A stretch of DNA of 16,316 bases from Raffaelea ambrosiae. Taxonomy: Eukaryota; Ascomycota; Sordariomycetes; Ophiostomatales; Ophiostomataceae. The notes below the pieces were generated by a model. That model ran no database searches, had not been told where the DNA came from, and worked only from the letters and a program-made list of their open reading frames with translations. Position numbers and translations under genes: made by a program. This document shows, piece after piece, positions 1 through 8,278 of the stretch (its first letter is position 1; each line of letters begins with the position of its first letter). The DNA lies in assembly GCA_002778195.1 (NCBI GenBank), contig PCDI01000013.1:791388-807703 (forward strand), written 5' to 3'.

Positions 1-40
1 GCGGTGATTGGCGAGCACGGCGTCAGTTACGCGGGGGGAT

Positions 41-59
41 AGAGAGAGAGAGAGAGAGA
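41..59. repeat. AG dinucleotide microsatellite
   Basis: Nine AG units plus a final A form a perfect dinucleotide run. Further GA/CT-rich DNA follows at about 110-125 and 246-260. It is simple-sequence DNA with no coding role visible. Confidence 0.9.
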
Positions 60-538
60 TGCTCCATTGGGGAGATCCCTCTTGTTCGTCAATTGGTCCT
101 GACGGACACTTCTCTCTCTCTTATAGATGCTCTCTCGTTTCACTCCTCTTCTCTATGACTTTGCGTGTTTACATATTGCCAAAGACCCATCCCACCCTAA
201 CGACTGCTCACAATCGCCTATTCGCTTAGCAGAAGCCGGATACCAGAGAGAGAAAGAGAGGGGAGGTGTGAAGTAGACGATAGACGGGAGCATGGACGAG
301 TTTCGGAATATCGGAGCGAGCGTTCCGTATAGCCCACGAGCCTTGGTCGTGGTGATGTGGTCACTAGTCCGTGGCCATACCAAAAAAATTTGTCTACAGG
401 CGGGTTTTTGGTGGGCTCGTCTGGGCGTCCAGGCGCTGGGTGGGCGCTGTGTGGGATTTCATATTCAAGACCTGCCCACGCTCTATCTTTCGAATCCATT
501 CTCTCTCTTTCTTCCGTCTTCCGTAAAAAACTTGCCCA

Positions 539-550
539 CCCCCCCCCCCC
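539..550. repeat. Poly-C tract (C12)
   Basis: Twelve consecutive C residues. It is one of several poly-C or poly-G homopolymers in the non-coding parts of this window, the others being near 1440, 7799, 11682, 14681 and 14935. Confidence 0.9.
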
Positions 551-1439
551 TGTTGGAACCGACTGCATGGGGAGTGGGCCATGAGACTCTGACATGCGAG
601 AGAAGGGGAAACAAGAAAAAGGGATACGATTGTGTCTTGCGTATTGTATATGTGTATATATACATTTAGGTTTTAGCAGTGCAGTCATGCGCCATACGCA
701 TAATACGCGTACTATGCAAATCTGCAGAAACCGCACAAATGAAGGAAGTTTCCGTGCAGTGTGCCGTATCGGCAGCCATTGAAATGACTAATACGCGTAA
801 ATAGGCCAGAGTGGGCAGGCAGTGGATCCCAGAAGGCGCTGATCGCGCACAGTGATGCACTGTCCCTGTTTGGGTTTTTTAAGCTTATCGCTCTGTCTCG
901 CAACTAAAACGAGGGAAGAAAAGGTGTCCCGCCGTTGGGCTGAGAAACAGCCTTGCTGTTCCTGGACCAGAATGGCATCAACATCATGGGTCAGTCTGGG
1001 ACAGCTGCATGACCAGACGGCTTGCATTGGCTTTGGCTCTGCATGGATTGGAATTGGCATGGCTTTGGGCGCATGACTGGTTGGTGTTGGCATTTGGTAT
1101 CCAGAAGGATTCTGGCATCGTACAGACAAAACAGAGAGCATGCAGGGTATTGTTGTCCTTTCGTTTTCGACTGGTCGCTGCCGTGCCATGTCTGGCCGCC
1201 CGGCTTCGGAGGCGGCATTGTGGTAGAGCAGGGGCCTGCTCGGTGCGCATGCCCGACCCGCGTGAGAGGGTGTTGCTGGTGGCGATGGTGAAGGCGGGAG
1301 CAGCAGTTCGGGGTCGGCCAGGGCAGACGTCGATGGCATAACGAAGGCAAACGAGCAGAAGAAGACGTAAGACAACATGCATAGCCAGCCCCAGAGCTAA
1401 GCTGGCAGAGACAAGGGACCAGGGCATGGCAAAAGAACA

Positions 1440-1453
1440 CCCCCCCCCCCCCC
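1440..1453. repeat. Poly-C tract (C14)
   Basis: Fourteen consecutive C residues followed by an A-rich stretch. It lies in non-coding DNA about 1.15 kb upstream of the glucosyltransferase start. Length polymorphism or sequencing slippage is likely at such a run. Confidence 0.9.
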
Positions 1454-2302
1454 TCCAAATACAAATAAACATAGTAAACATAGAAAAGAAACAGAGAAAC
1501 ACATGATAATCAAACTCAAACGGCTAAGCAGCCAGGGCCAGCCAGTGGGGAGGGCGGGAGAGGCTACGTCAACTTGTCTCGACTTGGCGAGCCCTGCACA
1601 TTGGGCAGCCTGTCTGCACTGTTGCGTGTCTCTCTGCCTGTGCCGCCTGGGGCTCCTGTGTTCGGCCTTGGTACGGCGTGGTGCTTTCGCTCAGATGAAA
1701 TGCCATTCACCCACTACGTATTATGAGAAGGCAACAATACGAACTTGCCTAAACGGGGTTGGAGAACGCGAGTCCACACAGTGCAGGCGGCTTTTGCCAG
1801 CCCAGCGGGTCCCAAGCCGCCGTTTCGTGGGTCGGTTCCCGCGTATCGGACTAGGGACGGGGTTCTGGGATTGGGGTACGCGTAAAGCAGTCACTACATA
1901 GCAGGCACCACAGTAGAACGCAACCACGCGTACCAATATGCAATGCCACCCAGCACAGCCAAGCACAGCCGAACACACCACCGAGCCAAACAAGCCAGTG
2001 GGTGCACACAACCCCAGCAAAACCATGCGACCGACGTACGTCATCGGCCGGGCCATGGCCCAGCTGAACCAGGACCGTGTCCTCGTACGCAGCTTTGCAT
2101 GGGTTTGTTTGGTCTGCTCTTGGTCTTGCATGTTGGGTGTCTGGCCTTGTTTTGTACGAGCAGCTCCTGGGTGCCCATGTTGATGCCTAGAACAGGAAGA
2201 GCAGCCACCGTCAGACGCTTTGTTTTCCGTGTGGATCCCTGAAATTCAGTAATAGGCCAGACAACAAGAAAGAGGGAAACCGCTGCAAGTTGAAGGGCCT
2301 GA

Positions 2303-2309
2303 TATAAAG
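2303..2309 (+). promoter_or_regulatory. Possible TATA box of the glucosyltransferase gene
   Basis: TATAAAG lies about 300 bp upstream of the start codon at 2608 and about 140 bp upstream of a CT-rich tract. The sequence fits a TATA element, but many filamentous-fungal promoters lack one, so this is only a candidate. Confidence 0.3.
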
Positions 2310-2446
2310 GAGACGGTGTGTGTGTGTTCTTTTCTGCCCTCTGCCGCCCCGTTTTGCGTTGACTGGCACAGGCAACAGCGAGAATCCCAAACGGGCTGAG
2401 AAAAGGGAAAACAGGTAATCATACAGCACCAGAATCCCGTCGCCCA

Positions 2447-2475
2447 TTCTTCTTCTTTTTTTCTTTTCGTTCTCC
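2447..2475 (+). promoter_or_regulatory. CT-rich tract, probable transcription start region
   Basis: A nearly pure T/C run ends about 130 bp before the start codon at 2608. Pyrimidine tracts at this distance commonly precede transcription starts in filamentous fungi. That is established for the group, but its use here is inferred. Confidence 0.4.
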
Positions 2476-2479
2476 GCGG

Positions 2480-2833
2480 ATGCCCAGTCGACGGCTCGAT
2501 CCTCTCTCAGACAGCAGGACATCGCTCATTGCTTGCTCTGCCCAGCTGCCGCTCCAGCTCGTGAGCGCCCAACACATTGCCACGCCCGTCTTGGGCCACC
2601 AGACGCCATGGACCGCTCGTCGGCGAGCTTGGACGACGAGCCGCTGCCGGTCTACTCGGTATGCGCTTGCTGGCACTGGGGGGGAAAAATAGGGATGCTC
2701 CAAGCCCAACAGCGCTCACCCGTGCCCGCCCCTGAAACTTGTTGCATGTGATCCCTAGTTAACACACAGCCGCAGGAAATCGACAATGGCCGCATCAGCA
2801 TCGACGCCAGCGCGGGCCTCTTCCGCACGCTGA
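2480..2833 (+). other. Possible upstream ORF overlapping the glucosyltransferase start
   Basis: The only ATG between about 2190 and the main start is at 2480, in a different frame from the main ORF. In the spliced message (intron 1 removed at 2659-2775) its frame runs past the main ATG and stops at TGA 2831-2833, about 78 codons. Its start context is weak, with C at -3. It matters only if transcription begins upstream of 2480, and the CT-rich tract ending at 2475 makes that uncertain. No protein function is suggested. Confidence 0.25.
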
Positions 2834-5033
2834 GTCGGCTCATCCCGGAGTCCGAACAGGACAGCAAGCCGCCTCGTCGTCCGGGGCCCGCCGCCGTGCC
2901 TGCTGCTACCACGACCACAGCCAGCAGCTCGCACGACGGGCGTGCCGGCGTTGCTGCGTCTCCGGGCTCGTTCTCTTCTTGCTCGGCGGCGGCGGCGGCC
3001 GCCCCGGCCTACGGTGTCGGCGACGCCGCCACGGGACCGCCGCCGCCGCCGCCGCCGCCACCGCCCTATCAGTACCGCCCGGGCCGGCCGCCGGGGCTCA
3101 AGCTCAACATTGTGCTGCAGGTGGTCGGCAGCCGCGGGGACGTGCAGCCGTTTGTGGCGCTGGGCGTGGAGCTGCAGCGGCGGCACGGCCACCGCGTGCG
3201 GCTGGCCACGCACGCCCACTTCCGGTCGTTTGTGCAGGCGGCCGGGCTGGCGTTCTTCCCGCTGGGCGGCGACCCGGCCGAGCTGATGGCCTACATGGTC
3301 AAGAACCCGGGCCTGCTGCCGAGCCTGGCCAGCGTGCGCGCGGGCGACATCGCCAAGAAGCGGCGCATGATGGCGGCGATCCTGGACGGGTGCTGGCAGG
3401 CGTGCGTGGCGCCGGACCCGGACGATGGGGGCAGCGGCGGCGAGCGTCTGTGGCCGCGGCCGTTCACGGCCAACGCCATCATTGCCAACCCGCCCAGCCT
3501 GGGCCACGTGCACTGCGCGCAGGCGCTGGGGATCCCCGTGCACCTCGTGTTCACCATGCCGTGGTCGAGCACGCGCGCGTTTGCGCACCCGCTGGTCCAC
3601 CTGCAGAACCTGCGCATCCTCGCGCGCAGCGGCGTGTCGGCGCGGCAGGCCAACTACATGTCGTACTACGCGGTCGAGTGGATGACCTGGCAGGGGCTGG
3701 GCGACCTGGTCAACACGTGGCGCGCGTCGCTCGACCTCGATCCCGTCCCGGCCTCCGCGGGGCCCACCCTGGTCAAGGCGCTGCAGATCCCCGTGACCTA
3801 CTGCTGGTCGCCCGCGCTGGTGCCCAAGCCCGCCGACTGGCCGTCGCACATTGGTGAGATCGTTGGGAGGGGAGGAGGCAGCCCTGCCGTCTTTGTGTAG
3901 CCGATCGTGTCCTATCACAGTCACTGACCACAGTCACGAACACTCCCCCCCAGACGTCTGCGGTTTCTTCTTCCGCGAACCGCCCGACTATGCCCCCGAC
4001 GAACGGCTCGATCGATTCCTCCGACGCGGACCCCTGCCCGTCTACATAGGCTTCGGCAGCATTGTCGTCGACGACGCCGCCCAGCTCACACGCACGCTGG
4101 TCGCAGCCGTGCGCCGGGTGGGCTGCCGGGCCGTCATCGCGGCCGGCTGGAGCCAGCTGGGCGCGGACGAAAACGAGGCCGAAAACGAGGCCGAGAACGA
4201 GGCCGAGAACGACATCTTTTGGCTCCGCGACGACTGTCCGCACGAGTGGCTGTTCCCGCGCGTGGCCGCCGTGGTGCACCACGGCGGTGCCGGCACGACG
4301 GCCTGTGGTCTGCGCAACGGCCGGCCCACGGTCGTTGTTCCGTTTTTCGGCGACCAGCCCTTCTGGGGCGCCATGGTCGCCCAGGCCGGCGCCGGCCCCG
4401 ACCCCCTCCCCCACCGCGCGCTCACCAGCGCCAACCTCGCCGACGCCATCCGGTTCTGTCTGCCCAAGGACGACGACGACGACGGCTCGTCTGCCCCCGC
4501 TGCCGCCGCCGCCGCCGCGCTGGCCGCCCGGATGCGGACCGAGTTCGGCGTCCAGCAGGCCGTCGAGTCGTTCCACGCCCACCTGCCGGTGGACCGCATG
4601 CGGTGCGACGTGCTGGACGACCGGCCGGCCGCGTGGCTGTTCGAGGGAGGGGGCGCCGCCAGAGACAAGAAGAGAGCGGGACCATCCGGCACGGCCAAGT
4701 TTTCATCATCGCCGGCGTCGTCGTCGTCGTCGTCGTGCCCGCCCATCAAGCTGTCGAGCATGGCGGCCAACGTGCTGGTGGACCACGGGCGGCTGGCGTG
4801 GGACGACCTGTCGCGGTACCGGCCGCAGCCGTTTGCGGTCGAGGTGGAGCGGTGGGAGCCCGTGTCGGCGCTGGGCTCGTCGTTTCTGGGCGCGACGGTG
4901 GACATGACGGCGTCGTTCAAGGACATGGTCGTGCCGATCCAGACCTACCAGCGGCTGAAGAAGCAAAAGGAACGAGAGGAGCGGGAGGATTGGGAGCGGG
5001 CGATGGGGGGGCGCAGCAGTGAACTGGATGTGT

Positions 5034-5094
<61 letters not shown>

Positions 5095-5098
5095 ACCG

Positions 5099-5130
<32 letters not shown>

Positions 5131-6314
5131 ACCGACGACACCGACGACGACACTGACGACGGCGACAACCGGAGGCCCCTTCCCTTCCACGGCCGAGGCG
5201 ACGACGAGGCCGTCCATGGCCCCGACAGACCGCAGCGCCTCGGAGCCGCTGCTGTGCGACAACCGGAGGCGTGGCCGGGTCGGGGCCGAGGCCGGGCAGG
5301 CCCCGCGGTCGGCCACGGCCCCCACCAGCCGGTCGTATCGCGCGCCCCAAGACCACCAGGCCCAAGACCACCAGGCCCAAGACCACCAGGCCCAAGACCA
5401 CCAGGCCCAAGACCACCAGGCCCAGCGCGACCCCCCGACGGTCTCGCTCCACACGGAGCTCGCCCTCGCCATGCGCGACTCCGCCGCCGGCGCCAGCAGC
5501 TTCGTCGCCTCCTTCTACAAGGGCTTCCTCCTCGACCTGCCCCTCGCCGTCACCGAGGGCTTCCGCGCCGCGCCGCGCCTCTACGGCGAACACGTCCCCG
5601 CCCACAAGCCCATCACCGACTGGCGCTCCGGCGTCGACGTCGCCGGCCAGAACTTTTTCCACGGCGTCTGCCGCGGCCTCGCCGGCCTCGTCCGCGAGCC
5701 CGTCGAGGGCGCCAAAAGGGACGGCTTCGTCGGCGCCCTCAAGGGCTCCAGCCGCGGCATCGCCAACATGGTCGCCGGTATACCCTCGGGTGAGATTTTT
5801 TTCTTTTTTTTCTTTCCTCGCTTCGCTCGTTTTCTTTCTTTCTTTCTTTTTTTCCTCGCTCCGCTCGTCTTCTTTCTTTCTCTTTTTTTTTTCCTCGCTC
5901 CGCTCGTCTTCTTTCTTTCCTCGCTTCGCTCGTTTTCTTTCTTTCTTTCTTTCTTTCCTCGCTCCGCTCGTCTTCTTTCTTTTTCTTTTTTTTTTCCTCG
6001 CTCCGCTCGTCTTCTTTCTTTTTCTTTTTTTTTTCCTCGCTCCGCTCGTCTTCTTTCTTTCCTCGCTTCGCTCGTCTTCTGTTCCGCTCGTCTTCATCGC
6101 CTCACCCACTAACAACCTAGGCTTCCTCGGCCTCGTCGCGTACTCCGGCCAGGGCCTCTACCAGACAACCCGCAACGCCGTCCGCCGCGACGCCCGCCGC
6201 CGCATCGATGACGCCCGCCGCGCCGAGGCCCAGACCATGGTCGCCGACGACGAAATGGCCATTATCCACAAGTTTGCCCAGTTGACCCATGACGGAAGAG
6301 GTCTCGATGCGTAG
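2608..6314 (+). CDS. UDP-sugar:sterol glucosyltransferase, GT1/GT28 family, four exons
   Basis: Exons 2608-2658, 2776-3853, 3954-5789 and 6121-6314 join to 3159 nt, or 1052 residues. The enzyme should transfer glucose from UDP-glucose to the 3-hydroxyl of a membrane sterol. The ATG has a good context (gacgccATGG), and the first exons read into an EIDNGRISID block usual in fungal members. The N-terminal Rossmann half starts near residue 125 with the GSRGDVQPF motif (135-143). The nucleotide-binding half has DVCGFFFREPP (377-387), IGFGSIVVDD, WLRDDCPHEWLF, HHGGAGTT (485-492) and FGDQPFWG (508-515), the family's donor-sugar signature. A second conserved block runs from about 590 to 720, ending in a charged helix. 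Low-complexity linker follows, then a conserved C-terminal region (873-1052) resembling VPS13 C-terminal helices. There is no GRAM or PH domain, so it is not a typical Atg26. Family assignment is firm; sterol specificity is inferred from family. Confidence 0.93.
2659..2775 (+). other. Intron 1 of the glucosyltransferase gene
   Basis: The donor is GTATGC after codon 17 (phase 0), and the acceptor is the second AG of CAGCCGCAG. A TTAAC-like branch site lies at 2759-2763. Using the first acceptor (exon 2 from 2770) also keeps the frame and adds Pro-Gln. I prefer 2776 because it sits farther from the branch site, but the choice is not decisive. Confidence 0.75.
3854..3953 (+). other. Intron 2 of the glucosyltransferase gene
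   Basis: The donor is GTGAGA, the branch site CTGAC is at 3924-3928, and a C-rich run leads to acceptor CAG 3951-3953. The intron splits the codon of Asp377 and contains an in-frame stop at 3898-3900. Splicing restores the strongly conserved run ...WPSHI-GDVCGFFFREPP, which confirms both borders. Confidence 0.93.
4169..4210 (+). repeat. In-frame 12-bp repeat encoding Glu-Asn-Glu-Ala
   Basis: Three tandem 12-bp units, plus a half unit, encode ENEA-ENEA-ENEA-EN at residues 449-462. They form an acidic insertion inside the nucleotide-binding half, between AAGWSQLG and the conserved DIFWLRDDCPHEW segment. The length is a multiple of three, so unit number changes loop length without frameshift. 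Confidence 0.9.
5035..5166 (+). repeat. In-frame GGCGAC hexanucleotide microsatellite (Ala-Thr linker)
   Basis: Nine perfect GGCGAC units occupy 5035-5088. A second block of four starts at 5101 and is flanked by degenerate ACGACACCG-type variants. Read in frame, the tract encodes an alternating Ala-Thr stretch followed by Thr/Pro-rich sequence (residues about 738-781). It lies in the disordered linker between the catalytic part and the C-terminal region. Confidence 0.92.
5348..5422 (+). repeat. In-frame 15-bp repeat encoding Gln-Asp-His-Gln-Ala (x5)
   Basis: Five essentially identical 15-bp units encode QDHQA five times (residues 842-866). The array is followed directly by the conserved C-terminal region beginning near residue 873. 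The near identity of the units points to recent expansion. Confidence 0.93.
5790..6120 (+). other. Intron 3 of the glucosyltransferase gene
   Basis: The donor is GTGAGA, the branch site CTAAC is at 6109-6113 and the acceptor is TAG 6118-6120. It splits the codon of Gly989 and joins ...MVAGIPSG to FLGLVAYSGQG. At 331 nt it is about three times the length of introns 1 and 2, because a pyrimidine-rich tandem repeat fills it. A second donor 12 nt upstream (GTATAC at 5778) would also keep the frame but drop IPSG; spacing in the family as I recall it favours the chosen donor. Confidence 0.85.
5816..6095 (+). repeat. Pyrimidine-rich minisatellite inside intron 3
   Basis: The core CCTCGCTYCGCTCGT recurs at 5816, 5854, 5893, 5919, 5957, 5996, 6035 and 6061, separated by T/C-rich spacers. 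Spacings are 38, 39, 26, 38, 39, 39 and 26. Cores of the CTTCG type occur at 5816, 5919 and 6061, and CTCCG cores occupy the other positions, giving a higher-order pattern. The last copy decays into the region before the branch site. Confidence 0.92.
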
Positions 6315-6351
6315 TAGAACCACTGTTATTGAAGGGAGGGGGAAACATACA

Positions 6352-6357
6352 AATAAA
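6352..6357 (+). terminator. Polyadenylation signal AATAAA
   Basis: AATAAA lies 38 nt after the glucosyltransferase stop codon at 6312-6314 and is followed by T-rich DNA from about 6380. Position and composition fit a 3'-end processing signal. The distance to the stop is short but usable. Confidence 0.5.
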
Positions 6358-7126
6358 ATGGGACTATGGTCTGACGGATGTTTTGTCTTTGCTTTTCTTT
6401 CTTTTTCTTTGTTCTCCGCGCTTCTAGGGTTTCTCTTTTTATTTCCCTCTAAAATGTGTCTTAGCATCGCTTTCTTTTCTATCTTCTTTTTGGTCTTCCC
6501 CTTTTGTCTACTCGGCCTCTCATGCTTTGCATTTCCTATTGAATCCCCCCAGTTTGCGTTCCGTGCTTTTTTTTACACTAGATATATCACCCCCCCATCG
6601 TTCTGATTGTTCTTGTTGACGATTCCGTACATCAATTCAATTGCATGCATGCTGTTGATGATCCAGGTTACAATCATGTTCCTGTGGATGACCCCATGTT
6701 TCAATCCAACTGAATGCCCTCATCGCTTGTCCACATTCCAATCCAATGGAACACTCTATTCCAGTTGCCTTTTCAAGGTAAATCCGCCGGCGTAACTCTC
6801 TTACACCGAATAGAAGGCAACCAACCCCCCCCACGAGGACAGTCTGACATGCCATTCCAGTCTCCCGGGCGTCATCGCTCTATGGGGAAACAGCCTTTTT
6901 CTCGTCCCTTGTCCTATCCAATCCCCTTGCTGTCCCTTGCTTGGCACCGTCATTCTAGGGTAGCGCCCTCCTCCAACAGCTCGTGTCGGTCTCTCTACCC
7001 TTCTTTTCCTTCTTTTTTTCATTTTTTTTTCATCTTCTTCTACTCCCCACGCAGCACACGTTCTTGGCTGTTCCCGGTTACTAAGAATAGAGCAAGTGGG
7101 TTTTTTTTTTCTCTCTACGGAGTAGC

Positions 7127-7158
7127 ATATGTAGCTAACCAGGTAGTTAGCTACATAT
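7127..7158. repeat. Perfect 13-bp inverted repeat with 6-nt spacer
   Basis: The left arm ATATGTAGCTAAC (7127-7139) and right arm GTTAGCTACATAT (7146-7158) are exact reverse complements around the spacer CAGGTA. It could form a hairpin in RNA from either strand or a cruciform in DNA. AT-rich sequence follows immediately (ATTAATTAAT). It lies near the middle of the convergent intergenic region. Confidence 0.9.
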
Positions 7159-8021
7159 TAATTAATGGCTTCCCCTCTGGTGGTGCCCTGCAGCTATCGC
7201 TTCTGTACGGGTACGATGTAAGCTCTAGTTAGTTCCTCCCAGCTCAACGGAACGTTTCTCCTTCTCTTACGCCCTGTATTGGCGTGGTGTGCCACCTCAT
7301 GCAGGACAGGGATTCCAGGTACCCGCACGTCTTTTTACGAGACTTCTTGCATGATATCATAAAATTCTTTCGTTGAGCCGGGGCGGGAAGCTTCCCCCAG
7401 CTCCAGGCGGTCAACGTCAGCCCATTTCGTCACCCACAGCGAGCGCACCACTTGCCACGGGCTCACGCCCGATTTACGGATTCTTCACAGTTTACAGCGC
7501 CACACTGATTCACACGTCACTGGTTCATGGCACCCAATTTGCAAACTTGTCCTGTCACACGCATTGCTAATTGTTCGGTCAAACACGCGAGGGCTATCCT
7601 TGGAACATAGTGCTATACTCAAAAAACAAAGACCACACCAAAAAGAGAGATCAAAACGCCATTCCAACAGGGGAAAACTACGACATGTCAAACAGAACTC
7701 CCCAAAACGCCGCTCCATGCCCCACGAGATAGAAGAGCCCCCCATAAAGGTAAACATGAAAAAGAAAAACCCCAAAAGATAATCTGAAAAAGAGAGAGCC
7801 CCCCCCCCCCAAAAAAGGTGGAGAAAATGAAAGCTTATTGTGCCTCCCGAGAGTCCGGTTCTGTGCAGTCCATTCCAGCAAGCAACTCCTTGTGTGCCAT
7901 GAAACGTGAATTGAGAAAACGAAGGTAGAAGAAGAGGAGAAAGACATCAAACTGAAAATAGAAGAAAACAAATCCAAAGTGGACCAACAAGAATGGAAAA
8001 GATATACCTGCCTCAGTCCAT

Positions 8022-8041
8022 GTATATATAATGGTATATAC
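8022..8041 (-). terminator. Possible 3'-end efficiency element of the MADS-box gene
   Basis: Seven-bp arms GTATATA and TATATAC flank a 6-nt spacer about 240 nt downstream of the MADS stop codon. TATATA-type sequences act as efficiency elements for 3'-end formation in yeasts. I saw no AATAAA nearby on the - strand, so this is only a candidate for the 3' end. Confidence 0.25.
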
Positions 8042-8278
8042 GAGACAGAAATAAACCACCAACCACCAATCACCCAAAACCAATGAAACGAAGAAACAAA
8101 ATGCGGCCCTCGTCGAGAAGTCGTCGAGAAGGAGCGGAAGGGTACATACGATGCAAGTAGAATGAGAACAGAAGAGAAGTCTTCCATTGGGTATGAAAGG
8201 CGCTGTGGTATCTCAAAGACGATGTCGAAGTAGAAACAGAAAGAAGAAATGTAACTGAAAACAGATTGAAGTCGGTCC

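Larger units (their letters stand above)
1..2302. other. Upstream non-coding region
   Basis: No open frame here resembles a protein I know. The frames present are short, overlap on both strands and are full of low-complexity residues. I see no tRNA with paired A and B boxes. The stretch holds an AG microsatellite near the left edge, two poly-C runs, CT-rich patches and several ACGCGT sites. It probably contains distal promoter DNA of the + strand glucosyltransferase gene and perhaps untranslated sequence of a gene beyond the left edge. A small multi-exon gene or non-coding RNA cannot be excluded by eye. Confidence 0.5.
6358..8278. other. Convergent intergenic region
   Basis: This stretch separates the 3' ends of two converging genes. 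It is T-rich on the + strand at first, then A-rich towards 8278. I see no recognisable protein. One frame on the - strand (7678-8322) is long and hydrophobic but begins with TTG inside the MADS gene and looks accidental. The region holds a perfect 13-bp inverted repeat at 7127-7158, a C12 run at 7799-7810 followed by A6, and an 11-bp tandem duplication at 8110-8131. It probably includes the 3' untranslated regions of both genes. Confidence 0.6.

Noticed and set aside
486..500. TTTCGAATCC resembling a tRNA B box
   Set aside because: The flanks do not form a T-arm stem, and no A box or acceptor stem is found at the right distance.
2755..3924. 389-codon open frame on the - strand opposite exon 2
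   Set aside because: It is an Arg/His-rich antisense shadow of a high-GC exon. It crosses real splice sites of the + strand gene and shows no known motif.
5816..6095. Regularly spaced repeats resembling a CRISPR array
   Set aside because: The spacers are themselves T/C repeats, spacing is irregular, and the array lies between valid splice sites in a eukaryotic gene.
4706..6115. 469-codon open frame on the - strand opposite the glucosyltransferase
   Set aside because: It is a shadow of the GC-rich coding strand and the pyrimidine intron. It reads as Arg, Glu and Lys repeats with no domain, while the + strand has clear family motifs.
2608..6314. Assignment of the glucosyltransferase as Atg26
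   Set aside because: Atg26 has GRAM and PH domains before the catalytic part. Here only about 124 low-complexity residues precede it.
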